A stretch of DNA of 64,000 nucleotides from Streptomyces varsoviensis (GCF_000718635.1 NZ_JOBF01000020.1:1-64000); one strand, 5' to 3'; positions 1-9,473 are shown, counted from the first letter of the stretch. Notes: a model not told the origin generated them from the letters alone. Made by a program: numbers and translations.

Positions 1-695
1 ACCCGCAGGGCCAGGGTGCGGTACGTCCATCCGGCGAGGCTGGAATCGACGCCGAGCGCGCGCTGCCCCACCCCCAGCGGGCAGAGCTGCCGCTGCTGGG
101 TACGGGCGACGATGTCGGCCTCCAAGACGCGACGGCGACGCTCCCAGTCCGGAAGCACCGTCCGGGCCCACACCCACTCCAGCAGGGCGGCCGAGCGTTC
201 GGGGATGTCGTCACGGCGCAGCGGGTTAGAGAGGTCGTCACGACGCAGCGGGGCGGGGAAGTCGTGGCGACGCAGCGGGGCGGAGACGTGGTGGCGACGC
301 AGCGGGTCGGAGACGTCGTGGCGACGCAGCACATCCGGGACGGAACCGCCGCCCAATGCGGTCGTCAGGTCGGCGCGAGCGGTCGCGGGAGGGGTGGTCC
401 GGACGCGGTGCAGTTCCTCCTCGATGTGTGGGATGCCCTCACCCACCGGGGCCGGGATGAGGAAGTCGGCGGTCCAACTGTGCCGGAATCCGGCCCGCAC
501 CACAGCCGCCACGATCGGGTCCCGGGCCAACCGTTCGCGGTAGGCCGGTAGGTGCGCCGTCAGCCACTTCTGCTGCGCCGGGTGGGAGGCCGCGGCCTCC
601 TCCAGGTCGACCAGGGCGGCGACCGTCTCGGCCAAGGGGGAGATCACGAAACGGCTGCGCGCCAGGGTGTCCGTATCAAGCAGCCACAGCCCCAT
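1..695 (-). CDS. ArsR-family transcriptional regulator, 3' end beyond window
   Basis: An open frame of about 231 codons starts at the ATG at 695-693 (MGLWLLDTDTLARSRF) and runs off the left edge without a stop. The N-terminal region resembles actinobacterial ArsR-type regulators that carry a long sensory domain before the winged helix; the HTH itself would lie outside the window. Typical landmarks are LLEWVWARTVLPDWERRRR and VLEADIVART. It is divergent from the MFS exporter at 755, and an inverted repeat lies between the two starts, so it probably represses itself and the exporter. Oddity: five 9-residue units of the type PLRRHDVSD (residues about 121-165) interrupt the domain where relatives, as I remember them, have one such unit. 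Family from pattern recognition; completeness unknown. Confidence 0.7.
   Translation of the reverse strand, partial: MGLWLLDTDTLARSRFVISPLAETVAALVDLEEAAASHPAQQKWLTAHLPAYRERLARDPIVAAVVRAGFRHSWTADFLIPAPVGEGIPHIEEELHRVRTTPPATARADLTTALGGGSVPDVLRRHDVSDPLRRHHVSAPLRRHDFPAPLRRDDLSNPLRRDDIPERSAALLEWVWARTVLPDWERRRRVLEADIVARTQQRQLCPLGVGQRALGVDSSLAGWTYRTLALR
201..335. repeat. 27-bp in-frame tandem repeat inside the ArsR gene
   Basis: About five degenerate copies of a 27-bp unit built around cgacgcagcggg. On the minus strand they encode PLRRHDVSD, PLRRHHVSA, PLRRHDFPA, PLRRDDLSN and PLRRDDIPE. Unit length is a multiple of three, so copy-number change keeps the frame. Confidence 0.85.
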
Positions 696-717
696 CGTTT
701 CGCCTCCGTGCGAAACG
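696..717. promoter_or_regulatory. Inverted-repeat operator between ArsR and MFS genes
   Basis: Perfect 8-bp arms CGTTTCGC and GCGAAACG are separated by six bases. The site abuts the ArsR-type start codon (695) and lies 37 bp before the MFS start (755), the expected position for a shared operator of a divergent regulator/exporter pair. Confidence 0.6.
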
Positions 718-754
718 TTAACGCCGCCGCGGCGGCCCCCGGACACTCCCCGTC

Positions 755-1933
755 ATGCGCACCTATCGAGAACTGTTCCGCACCCCGGAGTTCACACCGC
801 TGTTCGCCACCAGCGCGCTGTCGGTGGCCGCTTCCACGGTGAGCGGGCTGGCCCTGGGCACCCTTGTCCACTCCGCCACCGGGTCCCCGCTGCTCTCCGC
901 CCTCGCCATGTTCGGGCCCGCCCTCGTCCAGGTTGTCGGCGCGGTCACGCTGCTGTCGGCCGCCGACCGGCTCCCTCCGCGCGCCGCCATGGCCGGCCTC
1001 GCCCTGGCCTTCACGGTGGCCACCGGTGTCCAGGCCGTCCCGGGGCTGCCGATGTGGGCCGTCTTCGTGGTCCTGGCGGCCCAAGGCCTGATCGCCTCCG
1101 TGGGCGGCGGGGTCCGCTTCGGCCTGCTCAACGAAATCCTCACCAAGGACGGCTATCTACTCGGCCGCTCAGTCCTCAACATGGCCGTCGGCACCCTGCA
1201 GATCTGCGGCTACGCCCTCGGCGGCGTCCTCGTCGTCCTGCTGTCGCCGCGTGGTGCGCTGCTCACCGGCGCGCTGTTGTACGCGGCCGCCGCGACCGTC
1301 GCCCGCCTCGGCCTCACCGACCGACCGCCCCGTACCACCGGCCGCCCGTCGGCCGCCGCCACCTGGCGCGTCAACGCCCGCCTGTGGTCGTCCGCGCCCC
1401 GCCGCTGCGTCTACCTCGCGCTATGGGTACCGAACGGGCTCGTCGCAGGATGCGAGTCCCTGTACGTCTCCTACGCCCCCGAGCACGCGGGGCTGCTCTT
1501 CGCCTGCGCCGCCCTCGGCATGCTCGTCGGCGACACGCTCGCCGGGCGTTTCCTCCCGCTGCGGTGGCGCGAACGCCTCGGCGCCCCGCTGCGGCTGCTA
1601 CTCGCCGTCCCCTACCTGCCGTTCTTCCTCGAACCGGGGCTCTTCGTCGCGGTGGCCGCCGTCACCCTGGCCTCCGTCGGCTTCGCAGCGAGCCTCCTGC
1701 TCCAGGAACGCCTCATGCGCCTGACCCCCGACGAACTGAGCGGCCAGGCCCTCGGCCTGCACTCCTCCGGCACGCTCACCCTCCAGGGCGTCGGCGCCCT
1801 CCTCGCAGGCACCATCGCCGAACTCACCACACCCGCGGCGGCGATGACGGTCATGGCAGCCGCCTCCGTCACCGTAACCCTGGCACTCGCTCCAGGCCTG
1901 CGGGGGCGTGCGCCGGTCATTGCGACCGCGTGA
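755..1933 (+). CDS. MFS transporter
   Basis: A 392-residue integral membrane protein with about twelve hydrophobic segments, starting MRTYRELFRTPEFTPLF, a common opening for actinobacterial drug-type MFS exporters. It would move a small molecule across the cytoplasmic membrane using the proton gradient. Length fits the family. It is divergent from the ArsR-type regulator, which suggests inducible efflux. The substrate cannot be read from sequence. Confidence 0.85.
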   Translation: MRTYRELFRTPEFTPLFATSALSVAASTVSGLALGTLVHSATGSPLLSALAMFGPALVQVVGAVTLLSAADRLPPRAAMAGLALAFTVATGVQAVPGLPMWAVFVVLAAQGLIASVGGGVRFGLLNEILTKDGYLLGRSVLNMAVGTLQICGYALGGVLVVLLSPRGALLTGALLYAAAATVARLGLTDRPPRTTGRPSAAATWRVNARLWSSAPRRCVYLALWVPNGLVAGCESLYVSYAPEHAGLLFACAALGMLVGDTLAGRFLPLRWRERLGAPLRLLLAVPYLPFFLEPGLFVAVAAVTLASVGFAASLLLQERLMRLTPDELSGQALGLHSSGTLTLQGVGALLAGTIAELTTPAAAMTVMAAASVTVTLALAPGLRGRAPVIATA

Positions 1934-2391
1934 GCGGCGGAGACGCGTCGGCCGGATCGAGGCGCGTTCAGGAGGGCGGGGCCACTGGATGCCGTATGCC
2001 GTCTGTCATCTGCCGCCGCGTCCACGCCTGCGGCCGGCCGGGCTTGATGTCGCGGGCAGCAAGGGCTCAAGCCGGAGCCGGGCCCACTGTCCGTTCGTCA
2101 GGTCACTACGGCCCGGCCCACAGGACATGAACCACCGACGAACAAGATCTACATTCGCAGCAGGCCCCAGGTGCGTCAGCCGCTCCGGCCGATCCGGCGG
2201 CGCCGCTCACGAGTGCCGAGGGCGAGATCGCAGATCGCAGATCGCCTCGACGTCATGCACGGTCTCGCGTTGGGCCACCGAAGAACTCACCTGGCGTAGG
2301 AGAACCAGAAGTGTCGAATTGCCGCGTGGCCGTCCCGATGCCACTCTCGGTCCGGATATCAGAAGACAGAGGCAACAGGAGGTATCAGGAC
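1934..2391. other. Intergenic region, nothing recognised
   Basis: About 460 bp between the MFS gene and the next convincing start. No gene with family resemblance was seen. It should hold the promoter of the small protein at 2392. Confidence 0.5.
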
Positions 2392-2796
2392 ATGCCACCG
2401 TCCATACTCATCGTCGGACTTGATCTCACGCTGCTGGACGACGCGCCCTCGTCGCGGGCCGCGTTCCCCGAGATCGACTCCGAAGTGGTCCGGACCGGCG
2501 TGACCGCGGAGCGGGCCCGGCTGGAGGAACTCGGCTTCACCATCGATGTCTGCCTGCTCGACTACGGCCGCACGGCCGAGGCGGTCTACCGCACCGCGCT
2601 GTCCCAGAAGGACTACGACATCGTGGTGATCGGCGCCGGCATCCGGCTGGACCCGGTACTGACCCCACTCTTCGAGGTCCTGGTCGATGCCACCCGCGAA
2701 CTGGCACCCGGCGCGAAGCTCTGTTTCAACGTGAGCCCGTCGACAACCGTGGAGGCCGTCCAGCGATGGTGGCCCGAACGCAAGCCACTGGCCTAA
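2392..2796 (+). CDS. Conserved hypothetical protein, Rossmann-like
   Basis: A 134-residue protein starting MPPSILIVGLDLTLLDD. The ATG at 2392 was chosen because AGGAGG sits about 10 bp upstream; the frame stays open further 5' but without a good RBS. It shows alternating strands and helices: an N-terminal ILIVGLD strand, a central YDIVVIGAGIRLDP strand-loop and a C-terminal WWPERKPLA tail. This suggests a small nucleotide- or ligand-binding alpha/beta fold of a type scattered through actinomycetes without known function. No catalytic motif is evident. It appears monocistronic. Confidence 0.65.
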   Translation: MPPSILIVGLDLTLLDDAPSSRAAFPEIDSEVVRTGVTAERARLEELGFTIDVCLLDYGRTAEAVYRTALSQKDYDIVVIGAGIRLDPVLTPLFEVLVDATRELAPGAKLCFNVSPSTTVEAVQRWWPERKPLA

Positions 2797-3714
2797 AGAG
2801 CTCGCAATCCGGCCGGGCTCATCCAGCAGCGCTGATCAACGGCCAGTGCTGATCAACGGCTTGGGCGTGGAGAGTACGGCAGGGGCGGGGCGGCCAGGCC
2901 GGAGCGGTCCCTACTGGACGGTCCTTTCTGGACGGCGTTTGCCGGAGGGCCTTTTGCCGGAGGGGCCTTTGTGGGAGGGCTCTACGAACGTGAACGGGTG
3001 GCCGTGCTGCTCGTAGGGGCAACGCGACGGACGCCCCTCCCTCAGGGGACGGCGTCCGGCGCCTCCTCCACTGCACCGGGAAAGGTGCGAACGCGAATGT
3101 ATCTGCTCGCCGTCCTGCCGAGGTCGGCTCGTCTCCGCTGCCGGCGAACCAGCCGCTGGCTCTGACCACCGCGGAAGCCAACATCCCGGTGCCCGCCAGA
3201 AAATGAGGCCCACGACGCCCGACGCCTCACCTGACGGACGCGTCCGTGCCCGGCCGGGCCTACGGGACGTGGACCCCGGACGCTGTCGATCAGGCCGAGG
3301 AACCGGCGACGACGATGCCTTCACGCCGGGCAGTGGGGGCCTGGCGCAGCCGGCGTAGACGCACCACCACTTCACTGGAACGCCAAAATCTTCTCGCCAT
3401 CAGCAAGACCGCAGGCCCCGCATCTGAACACCTCCATCGGCCACACAGGATCGGGCCGCTCCCCTACCCAAGCCCGAATCAACAAGCAGAACACCCGCGA
3501 CTGTCCCCCTTTGAGTGAATACCGGATATCTCAGGCAGTCACCGGGCACATCAGTCCGTACAGACGTGTGGCGCTCCACAGAGCCATCCCGCCGAATGGC
3601 CATGTGCCGTTCCCACCTGCGAGAAGGGCTCGGCATATATATATCAATCGCCGCCGCCGAACAGTGCCTGAGGGCGAGTCCGGTGAAGGTAAGACGAAGG
3701 GGAGGTCTGCGCAT
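2797..3714. other. Intergenic region, nothing recognised
   Basis: About 900 bp without a convincing gene. Open frames on both strands have no family resemblance and unusual composition. The part just before 3715 carries an AT run (catatatatatc near 3635) and should include the promoter of the glycine-rich protein. Confidence 0.5.
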
Positions 3715-4827
3715 ATGGCATGGCGGAAACGAATGAGCATCACGGCAGCCAGCGTGGTCGTGATGGCTTTCGGCGCGTTGGTACTGCCGGCGGGACAAGG
3801 TGCCGCCGTACTGGCCGCGGCATCGTCGAAGGCGCCCGGCGGAAGCCTGCTGTTCACCTCGCCCGGGCAATTCACCGTGCCTACGGGCGTGAGACAGGTG
3901 GACGTCTTTCTCTGGGGCGCCGGCGCGCCCGGAGGCGACGGCGGAGGTGGGGGCGGCGGCGGGGGCGGCGGCGGTGAGAGCGCCCGCGTCGGGGGGCGCG
4001 GGGGCGCCGGAGGCGGTGGCGGAGGCGGCGGGGCCGGTGGCAGTGGGGGCGGGGCCGGAGACTTCGTACGCTGCCGCGTCAACGTCACGCCCGGCGAGAG
4101 CTTCGACATCACGCCAGGGGCGAGCACGCCGGGTGGGCGCGGCGGGCGGCCCGGCGCGGGCGGGGTCGCCGGCGCAACCGACGAGGCCGGCCTTCGCGGC
4201 GCTGAGGGGGCCTCAGGCACCATCGGCTCCGGCACCGATGGACGGATGGCGTCCTTCTTCACCTCGATGCGGGAAGAGCCGACAGGGAGCAACATCGTTG
4301 TTCTGGGCGGCACTTCGGGTGTCGCGGGGGCGGGCGGAAGGGTTGGGGACGGAGGGGTCTCCAGCAGCTTTCCGCGGGACGGCGGAGAGGGCGGAGAGGG
4401 CGGCTTCGCGCGGCCCCCGTCGTTCCGCCCAGGGCTGTACGGACCGTGCGGCAAGGACCGGCAAGTGGCGTTCGCCTTCGGCAACCTTGGCCGCCCCGGC
4501 GCCTCGGGCGGCGCGGGAGGGAGCGGAGACAGGACTCAGAGCAGCGGCGGGCTCGGGGGCCTGTCCGGCAGCCCAGGTACCGGCGGGACAGGTGGTCACC
4601 CGCATATGAGCCAGGGCTGCACGTTCGGTGCCGGCGGCCACGGTGGAGACGGCGGGTGGGGCGGGCACGGCGGCCGCGGCACCGCGAGCGGCGGCGGCAC
4701 CCGTTTCAACGGCGACTTCGGCGAGCCCCGCCGACCCAGCCCCCTCGGCCGGCAAGGAGCCGTTCTCGTCCGCTGGGGCACCTCACACTCCCCCGCCTGC
4801 CCGAACGCTGTCGACCCCACTCCCTGA
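3715..4827 (+). CDS. Secreted glycine-rich protein
   Basis: A 370-residue protein. The ATG at 3715 was chosen because a GGGGAGG RBS precedes it and a Sec-type signal peptide follows (MAWRKRMSITAASVVVM..., likely cleavage after the alanine-rich AVLAAA stretch near residue 36). After it comes a short beta-rich motif, FTVPTGVRQVDVFLWGAG, which in glycine-rich bacterial and phage surface proteins precedes a glycine-rich sandwich. The rest is about one-third glycine with scattered cysteines (VRCRV, GPCGKD, SQGCTFG) that may form disulfides. Probably an extracellular structural or adhesive protein; no enzymatic motif. Stand-alone gene. Confidence 0.7.
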   Translation: MAWRKRMSITAASVVVMAFGALVLPAGQGAAVLAAASSKAPGGSLLFTSPGQFTVPTGVRQVDVFLWGAGAPGGDGGGGGGGGGGGGESARVGGRGGAGGGGGGGGAGGSGGGAGDFVRCRVNVTPGESFDITPGASTPGGRGGRPGAGGVAGATDEAGLRGAEGASGTIGSGTDGRMASFFTSMREEPTGSNIVVLGGTSGVAGAGGRVGDGGVSSSFPRDGGEGGEGGFARPPSFRPGLYGPCGKDRQVAFAFGNLGRPGASGGAGGSGDRTQSSGGLGGLSGSPGTGGTGGHPHMSQGCTFGAGGHGGDGGWGGHGGRGTASGGGTRFNGDFGEPRRPSPLGRQGAVLVRWGTSHSPACPNAVDPTP

Positions 4828-5558
4828 TCACGGGCTCCCGCATCGCCGTATCGCCATGTCCCTCAGTTCGGTCCCACCCTCAGCATTCACCGTGGCCGTG
4901 GAGCCAGCCGACGCCCAGGTGCCATCCGCCGCCCGCCCCGCAAGCCACTGTCCCCACATGGTGCACGGCCGGGGCGACACCCCGTCCGCCACTGCCACGG
5001 CGCCTCCGCGAACCGCCGTACCCACGGCCTCGGCGCCAACCAGCAGCCCCGGCTTCTGATGCTCTTCTCTCGCAGGGACAGGCCGGTTACGCCCTGTCGG
5101 CGTCTGGGTTCGCGGCGAGCCCGACGCCGAAGCCTGGGCCGCCATCAACGGTGTGCGATGGGTAGCCCTCGTCGAGCGCGGCGACCACGCGGGTGCAATG
5201 CCCACGAGGAGATCCTGCTATGCGACGCGGCACCCCTGCGGTGACGGACCGCTGCAAGACAACGAGGGGAGCCGTTTACCTACTCAGCCTGGCCTGACGG
5301 CAGGGGTTCGGGTTCCTTCGTTCTGCCTTCGGATTTGTTGGGCCCTGTTAGCTCTGGGGCGTGCAGGGCCTTCTTTCTGATCGCGGTGACCCACTTGATT
5401 ATTTCCTGCCGGACAGAAGGTTTGCCCCCCCCGAATAGCGCAGACCGGGTTCCGAACTCATCAAGCGCGCCCGCCTAATTTCGGCCCCTGCCGGCCTTGG
5501 GGTGTACCTGTCCTTGGGGAAAGGGTACTCATCGGCTGCCAATGACCGGGCAGGCTCC
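4828..5558. other. Intergenic region with a possible coding remnant
   Basis: About 730 bp. Around 5090-5200 the plus strand reads RPVGVWVRGEPDAEAWAAIN followed by VRWVALVERGD, which has protein-like composition but no start or proper end, so it may be a decayed gene fragment. A GC hairpin (ggccctg 5341-5347 / cagggcc 5364-5370) is followed by ttctttct and could be a weak plus-strand terminator. Confidence 0.35.
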
Positions 5559-6701
5559 TCAATCCGTAGCCATGGGCGCATTTCGCCAGTTGTCCTTCAG
5601 CAGCCGCCCGATAGGGCTGAAGATGAGTCCTGCGAGAAGCACCCAGTCGGCAACTTGCCAGAAGGACTGCAGTCCGTTGGGCGGTTGGCCGGTGAGGGCG
5701 GGCGTGGAGCCGTAGGCCGCGCCGAGGAAGACGAGGGCGTGGATGGTCTGGGTGAGGGGGGACCAGGCCATTTCGGACAGTACGTCGCCGTCGATGCCGA
5801 ATGCGAACATGAAGACCCAAGGCAGCATGACCAGCCCAGAGATCCAGGCGGCTGTCACCAATATGTCGTCGCTGACGTCGCTACCTGTCAGATTGATTTC
5901 CCACTTGTTCTCCGTTAGTCGTTTCAGCTCGGCTGGGGAGCCGGTGTAACCACCCAGGGCGGGATTGCTCGGGGACCACAGCACCGGAATGTGAGAGCCC
6001 ACCTTGAAAGGCTTGCCACTGCTGACCGGGCCGACAACGAGCCGTTCAGCCCCTCCGGGCACTGAAACCCGCAGTTTGCTGTAGTAGCTCACAACCACGT
6101 CATGGTTGTCTTCGTCGTACTCCTTTCTTACGATCTCCGGCCGTTCGGCAATGGTCGCTGTCGTGACTTCGGCACCTGCGCGCTGTAGCGCGGCGGGCAG
6201 GCCGGCCTGGCTCGGCAGGGAGGGCAGCATGGCGGCCGTCAGCGAGGCGGCGAGGAGGGCGACGTTGACGAGCAGCCGCCGCGCCTTGGCCCATCCCTCC
6301 GACTCATCGGGCGCCTCGATGAGTTCATTCCAGACAGCCACGCGCTTCTTGCGCGTCTTGTGCGTCTTTCGCAGACTGACGCCGGAACCAGAAGGTCGCG
6401 TCCGATGTCTGCCGACGAACCGCCGGATCCACATCAGCAGCGCGCGTACGACAGCGGAGCCGGTCGCGATCCACATCAAGACGAGGACGCCGGTGTGCGG
6501 TACCGGCTGGGTGTCGATTCCCAGCGCCCATATGAGAGCCGCGATGCCCGCCGTGTACGTCAGGCCGGCGGTCGCGCGGATGGCCAGTGCCAGGTCAAGC
6601 TCTACGCGTAAGGCCCTGGCCAGGTGAGAAGCCTCTTTTCGTACCTTCGCCCTCAGGGCTACGACCATGCGTAGGGCCGGCGTCGGAATGTATTTGTGCA
6701 T
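5559..6701 (-). CDS. Membrane protein with DUF3592-like domain
   Basis: A 380-residue protein starting MHKYIPTPALRMVV. Hydrophobic segments lie near residues 45-65, 75-95, 140-160, 285-305 and 345-365. The central soluble stretch between about 190 and 270 contains KPFKVGSHIPVLWSPSNP, similar to the 'period-separated' beta domain of DUF3592 proteins, which convert a field to a transit address-like 'WxP' motif. Function unknown. Two other proteins with the same architecture are at 11658 and 12618, so the window carries a small paralogous set. It appears monocistronic. Confidence 0.65.
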   Translation of the reverse strand: MHKYIPTPALRMVVALRAKVRKEASHLARALRVELDLALAIRATAGLTYTAGIAALIWALGIDTQPVPHTGVLVLMWIATGSAVVRALLMWIRRFVGRHRTRPSGSGVSLRKTHKTRKKRVAVWNELIEAPDESEGWAKARRLLVNVALLAASLTAAMLPSLPSQAGLPAALQRAGAEVTTATIAERPEIVRKEYDEDNHDVVVSYYSKLRVSVPGGAERLVVGPVSSGKPFKVGSHIPVLWSPSNPALGGYTGSPAELKRLTENKWEINLTGSDVSDDILVTAAWISGLVMLPWVFMFAFGIDGDVLSEMAWSPLTQTIHALVFLGAAYGSTPALTGQPPNGLQSFWQVADWVLLAGLIFSPIGRLLKDNWRNAPMATD

Positions 6702-7166
6702 GGGTGCCCCTCAACGTAAAGCACTCGGAAACGGCGCGACGCCGCGTAAGCAGATCATGAAACTACCGGAATTATCGCTTCAGTCGTCGTGCGGGCCGAG
6801 TGTTCGCCCGTCCGGTGATCCACGACTTCGATCCGGTCGCCGGCCCTAGCTGGTCGATGCCGAACTGGCGGGCCCAGGTCCTGGATTCCTTGCTGCCGTG
6901 ACCGCTGCCGTGTCGCAGTCCCGGCTCGCGGATCCCGGTGACCGCGCCATTGCGGTAGCGGATTCACCAGTAGGTGGTCGGCTCGGCCTCGAACTGAGCA
7001 CGGTTCTCTGTCTCGTCCGCGGCGAGATGGGCCGCCGTGGTCCGGAGTTTCTGGCGCTCACTGGTGATGTAGGACGCGGTGGGCTCGGCCCTCGACTGGT
7101 GGCCTTCAAAGGTGCGGTCGGCCCACCCAGATCCCGCGATCGCCGAGGCGAGGGGCATGCGCGATG
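6702..7166. other. Region with possible minus-strand gene remnant
   Basis: No intact gene. On the minus strand near 7110-6965 a frame reads SYITSERQKLRTTAAHLAAD and stops with TGA at about 6964; in the same frame past the stop it continues IRYRNGAVTGIREPGLRHGS, which looks protein-like. This may be a small decayed gene. I could not assign a family. Confidence 0.3.
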
Positions 7167-7622
7167 TCACTGGTGCCCCTCGGCGAGGAAGGCCCGGAGG
7201 TCGGCCGTCAAGGAAGTCATCTGCTCGCCGGCCTCCAGCCAGGTGGTCACCGAGGCGCCCCAGCCGCCGGCGGCCTGGGGCCACGGCCGCAAGGCCCAGG
7301 TCAGCCCGACGTAACCGCCGGTTCGGAAGACCGCCGACACCGTCAGGTCTCGGTTGCTGGTCTGCCAGCTCCGTTCGCCGGGCCATCCCCGGTAATCGGC
7401 GGCCAGGCCCTGCAGGAACACGCTGAGATCGCTGTCCCAGATCCAGGCGACGATCTCGTTGACCCGAGCGGTCAGGCCCGGGGCCCGTAGCTCGACGGCA
7501 TAGCGCACGGAGACCGCGTCGAAGCTGGACCGGTCGCAGAACGTCACGCCGACGGATCCGTTGTCCTGACAGCGGATGGTCACGCTGGCCTCATCGGCAG
7601 TACCGACGTCTGGAGTGGTCAC
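7167..7622 (-). CDS. DUF6228-like conserved protein
   Basis: A 151-residue protein starting at a GTG (MTTPDVGTADEASVTIRC). The sequence alternates beta strands and ends with a helix, and the signature WPGERSWQTSNRDLTV / GGYVGLTWALRP is typical of an uncharacterised actinobacterial family that I associate with DUF6228. No signal peptide or membrane segment, so probably cytosolic. Such proteins often occur next to toxin-immunity or mobile genes, but nothing of that kind is seen here beyond the remnant at 6702-7166. Confidence 0.6.
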   Translation of the reverse strand: MTTPDVGTADEASVTIRCQDNGSVGVTFCDRSSFDAVSVRYAVELRAPGLTARVNEIVAWIWDSDLSVFLQGLAADYRGWPGERSWQTSNRDLTVSAVFRTGGYVGLTWALRPWPQAAGGWGASVTTWLEAGEQMTSLTADLRAFLAEGHQ

Positions 7623-8023
7623 GGGCGGAACGCTAGGCCAGCAGCCCGCTCGGCGTCACTCCGCTCGACCCCTGCCTTGGTTTCGTTGTCGATGGACGGG
7701 GATGGACGGGGACCGGCTCGCGCGATCGAACCGACGTCAGACGTCATCTGAGCGACCAACCAGATGCCTGAACATCACCTGGGCGGACGACCGGATAGGA
7801 CGCTCACCGCTGCACGCTTCACCACTCCCGGGCCCGGGGTGCGGTGGCACATCCCGCACGGGCGTCATCCGCCCTCGCGTCCCCGCAGGTCAGCCTGTGT
7901 GTCGTCCCACGAATCACTCAAGTTGACGCATCCCCTGGCACCTGGCGTCGGCCGACCTGCAACCTCGATGTGCAGTCAGGAGGCGGATCGCACCGCTTCC
8001 CACCACAACGAAGGGCAACGACC
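7623..8023. other. Intergenic region, nothing recognised
   Basis: About 400 bp upstream of the small secreted protein. It contains a doubled gatggacggg near 7691-7710 but no gene. Promoter elements could not be pinned down. Confidence 0.45.
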
Positions 8024-8362
8024 ATGCTGACGACGAAACACATGGCCATAACGGGCTCAGCCGCTCTGGTACTCACCGGCGTCCTGGGCGCGACGGCCCC
8101 GGCGCACGCCGCTCCGGAACCGTCGACTTCGGCTCACGTGGCCGCCGGCGGCACCGCGCCCGCTTGCATCGACCGCAGCGGGGTCCGCAACAACGCCGGT
8201 GGCGGCATTGCGGGGTGGGTGTACAACGGCTGCGGCAAGAAGATGCGCGTGAAGGTCGTCGTCCATAACTGGCGGGACACCTCCTGCCAGACCATCCCTA
8301 ACAAGCAGAGCAAGTATTTCCACACCAATGGTGGACGGTACGACCGGACCGCGGTCTGCTAA
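8024..8362 (+). CDS. Small secreted cystine protein, tendamistat-like spacing
   Basis: A 112-residue protein with a Sec signal peptide (MLTTKHMAITGSAALVLTG, AxA-type cleavage at AHA-AP near residue 31). The mature part has four cysteines, ACID, NGC, DTSC and AVC. The gap between the second and third is 18 residues, as in the Streptomyces alpha-amylase inhibitor tendamistat, and the strand between them (MRVKVVVHNW) resembles the inhibitor's VTVKVVY strand. The Trp-Arg-Tyr amylase-binding triad is absent, so amylase inhibition is not implied. Best read as an extracellular beta-sandwich scaffold of unknown target. A strong terminator follows at 8488. Confidence 0.7.
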   Translation: MLTTKHMAITGSAALVLTGVLGATAPAHAAPEPSTSAHVAAGGTAPACIDRSGVRNNAGGGIAGWVYNGCGKKMRVKVVVHNWRDTSCQTIPNKQSKYFHTNGGRYDRTAVC

Positions 8363-8986
8363 CACCCCGCCCGGCAATGCGCGGGCGTCTCGCGGACAAA
8401 CGCGAGATGCTCGAAGGCGCGACTCAGCCTGCATCAGCGTCTGAAAGCCGCGCGCCGCCTCGCCCACGGAGAACGCGGGCCAAGGGCCGATTCTCCTGCC
8501 CCTTCAGGAGGGGCAGGAGAATCGCACGTTTTTGTCCAGAAGCGGGCGCGGAACCCGAGCTATCGCGGAGTCCGAGCTGTTGCAGGGGCAGTGGGCCTTC
8601 TCAGCCGCCAGCGTGGGCGGGTGGACCAAGAGCGTGTGTGACTTTCGTGGTCACGGTTCTCTTCTCCACGGGTCGACTTCTGCTCTGCCCGGTTGCTCTC
8701 GCCCTCAGGGCCTTGCCCGCATGCTGAAGCTCTCCGCGTACGAGAGGGATAGCTCACCGTCTTGAGTGCTGACGGTTCGTAGGCCCTGGTCGAGAAAAGC
8801 GTGATGGCCTACGTCAGAAAGCTGATGCCGTTCGCACAGTTTCTGGAAATGCAGGGACATGGCGAGTCGTACGGGCGCGACGGAGCCGTTCCCTCATCGT
8901 CGGGTCGCCCGTACTTGGGCGCGGGTGCCGGCGTCAGTCGACGTGGGCGTAAGAGATGTCGCCGCTCCCCCGGAGCAAGTGCCAGT
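8363..8986. other. Intergenic region with terminator
   Basis: Apart from the terminator at 8488-8533 no gene or RNA was recognised in about 620 bp. Confidence 0.5.
8488..8533 (+). terminator. Intrinsic terminator
   Basis: A perfect 15-bp stem (8488-8502 / 8510-8524, arm cgattctcctgcccc) with a 7-base loop is followed by cacgttttt. It would end transcripts from the secreted-protein gene about 125 bp upstream. Confidence 0.8.
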
Positions 8987-9205
8987 TCAGGCTGTGAGGA
9001 GGTGGGCAAGGTGGAGCAGATCGGCCAGGCGTAGCACCCGTCCGTCGAAGCCGGGGAGGGGAACATGGAGCGGCTCGGTCCAGCGGGTGGGGATCGCGTC
9101 CAGCCCGTAGTACGCCCCCGCGAGGCCTCCGGTCACCGCGGCGACGGTGTCCGTGGCACCGCCGAGGTCGAGTGCGCCGGCTGAGAGGTCCTGGGGCTGA
9201 TGCAC
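8987..9205 (-). pseudogene. ADP-ribosylglycohydrolase C-terminal remnant
   Basis: About 70 codons reading ALDLGGATDTVAAVTGGLAG and YYGLDAIPTRWTEPLH. This is the C-terminal signature of the ADP-ribosylglycohydrolase family (normally near 300 residues), including the conserved GGxTDTVA metal-binding segment (here with A where D or N is usual: GGATDT). In-frame stops upstream and the missing N-terminal two-thirds show that it is a stump left by a deletion. Not expected to be functional. Confidence 0.7.
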
Positions 9206-9473
9206 CCGGACACGTCACGTGTCGGCGTTCAGGACGGTTCGGTGGGCTGTCTCAGGAAGGTTCTCGGGAAGCGTTCGTGACCGGCCCCGGGCCTGTGAAC
9301 TGCATTGGGATCAGGGACAGTTATGGAGCCGGTCTCACGTGCTGGGTGAGGACGTTGCCGCCGCAGACACCATGCGGGAAGCCTGTCGGTCCGGTGCGCG
9401 CGCTGGCCCCGGCTGCTGCCTGCCGCAGGTGCCCGCTCGTCGGGCTCTCCCACCGGTGGTGTCGGTCCGCCCG

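Noticed and set aside
2819..3375. Minus-strand coding regions in the 2.8-3.7 kb gap
   Set aside because: Overlapping frames are arginine/proline rich, lack RBS and resemble no family.
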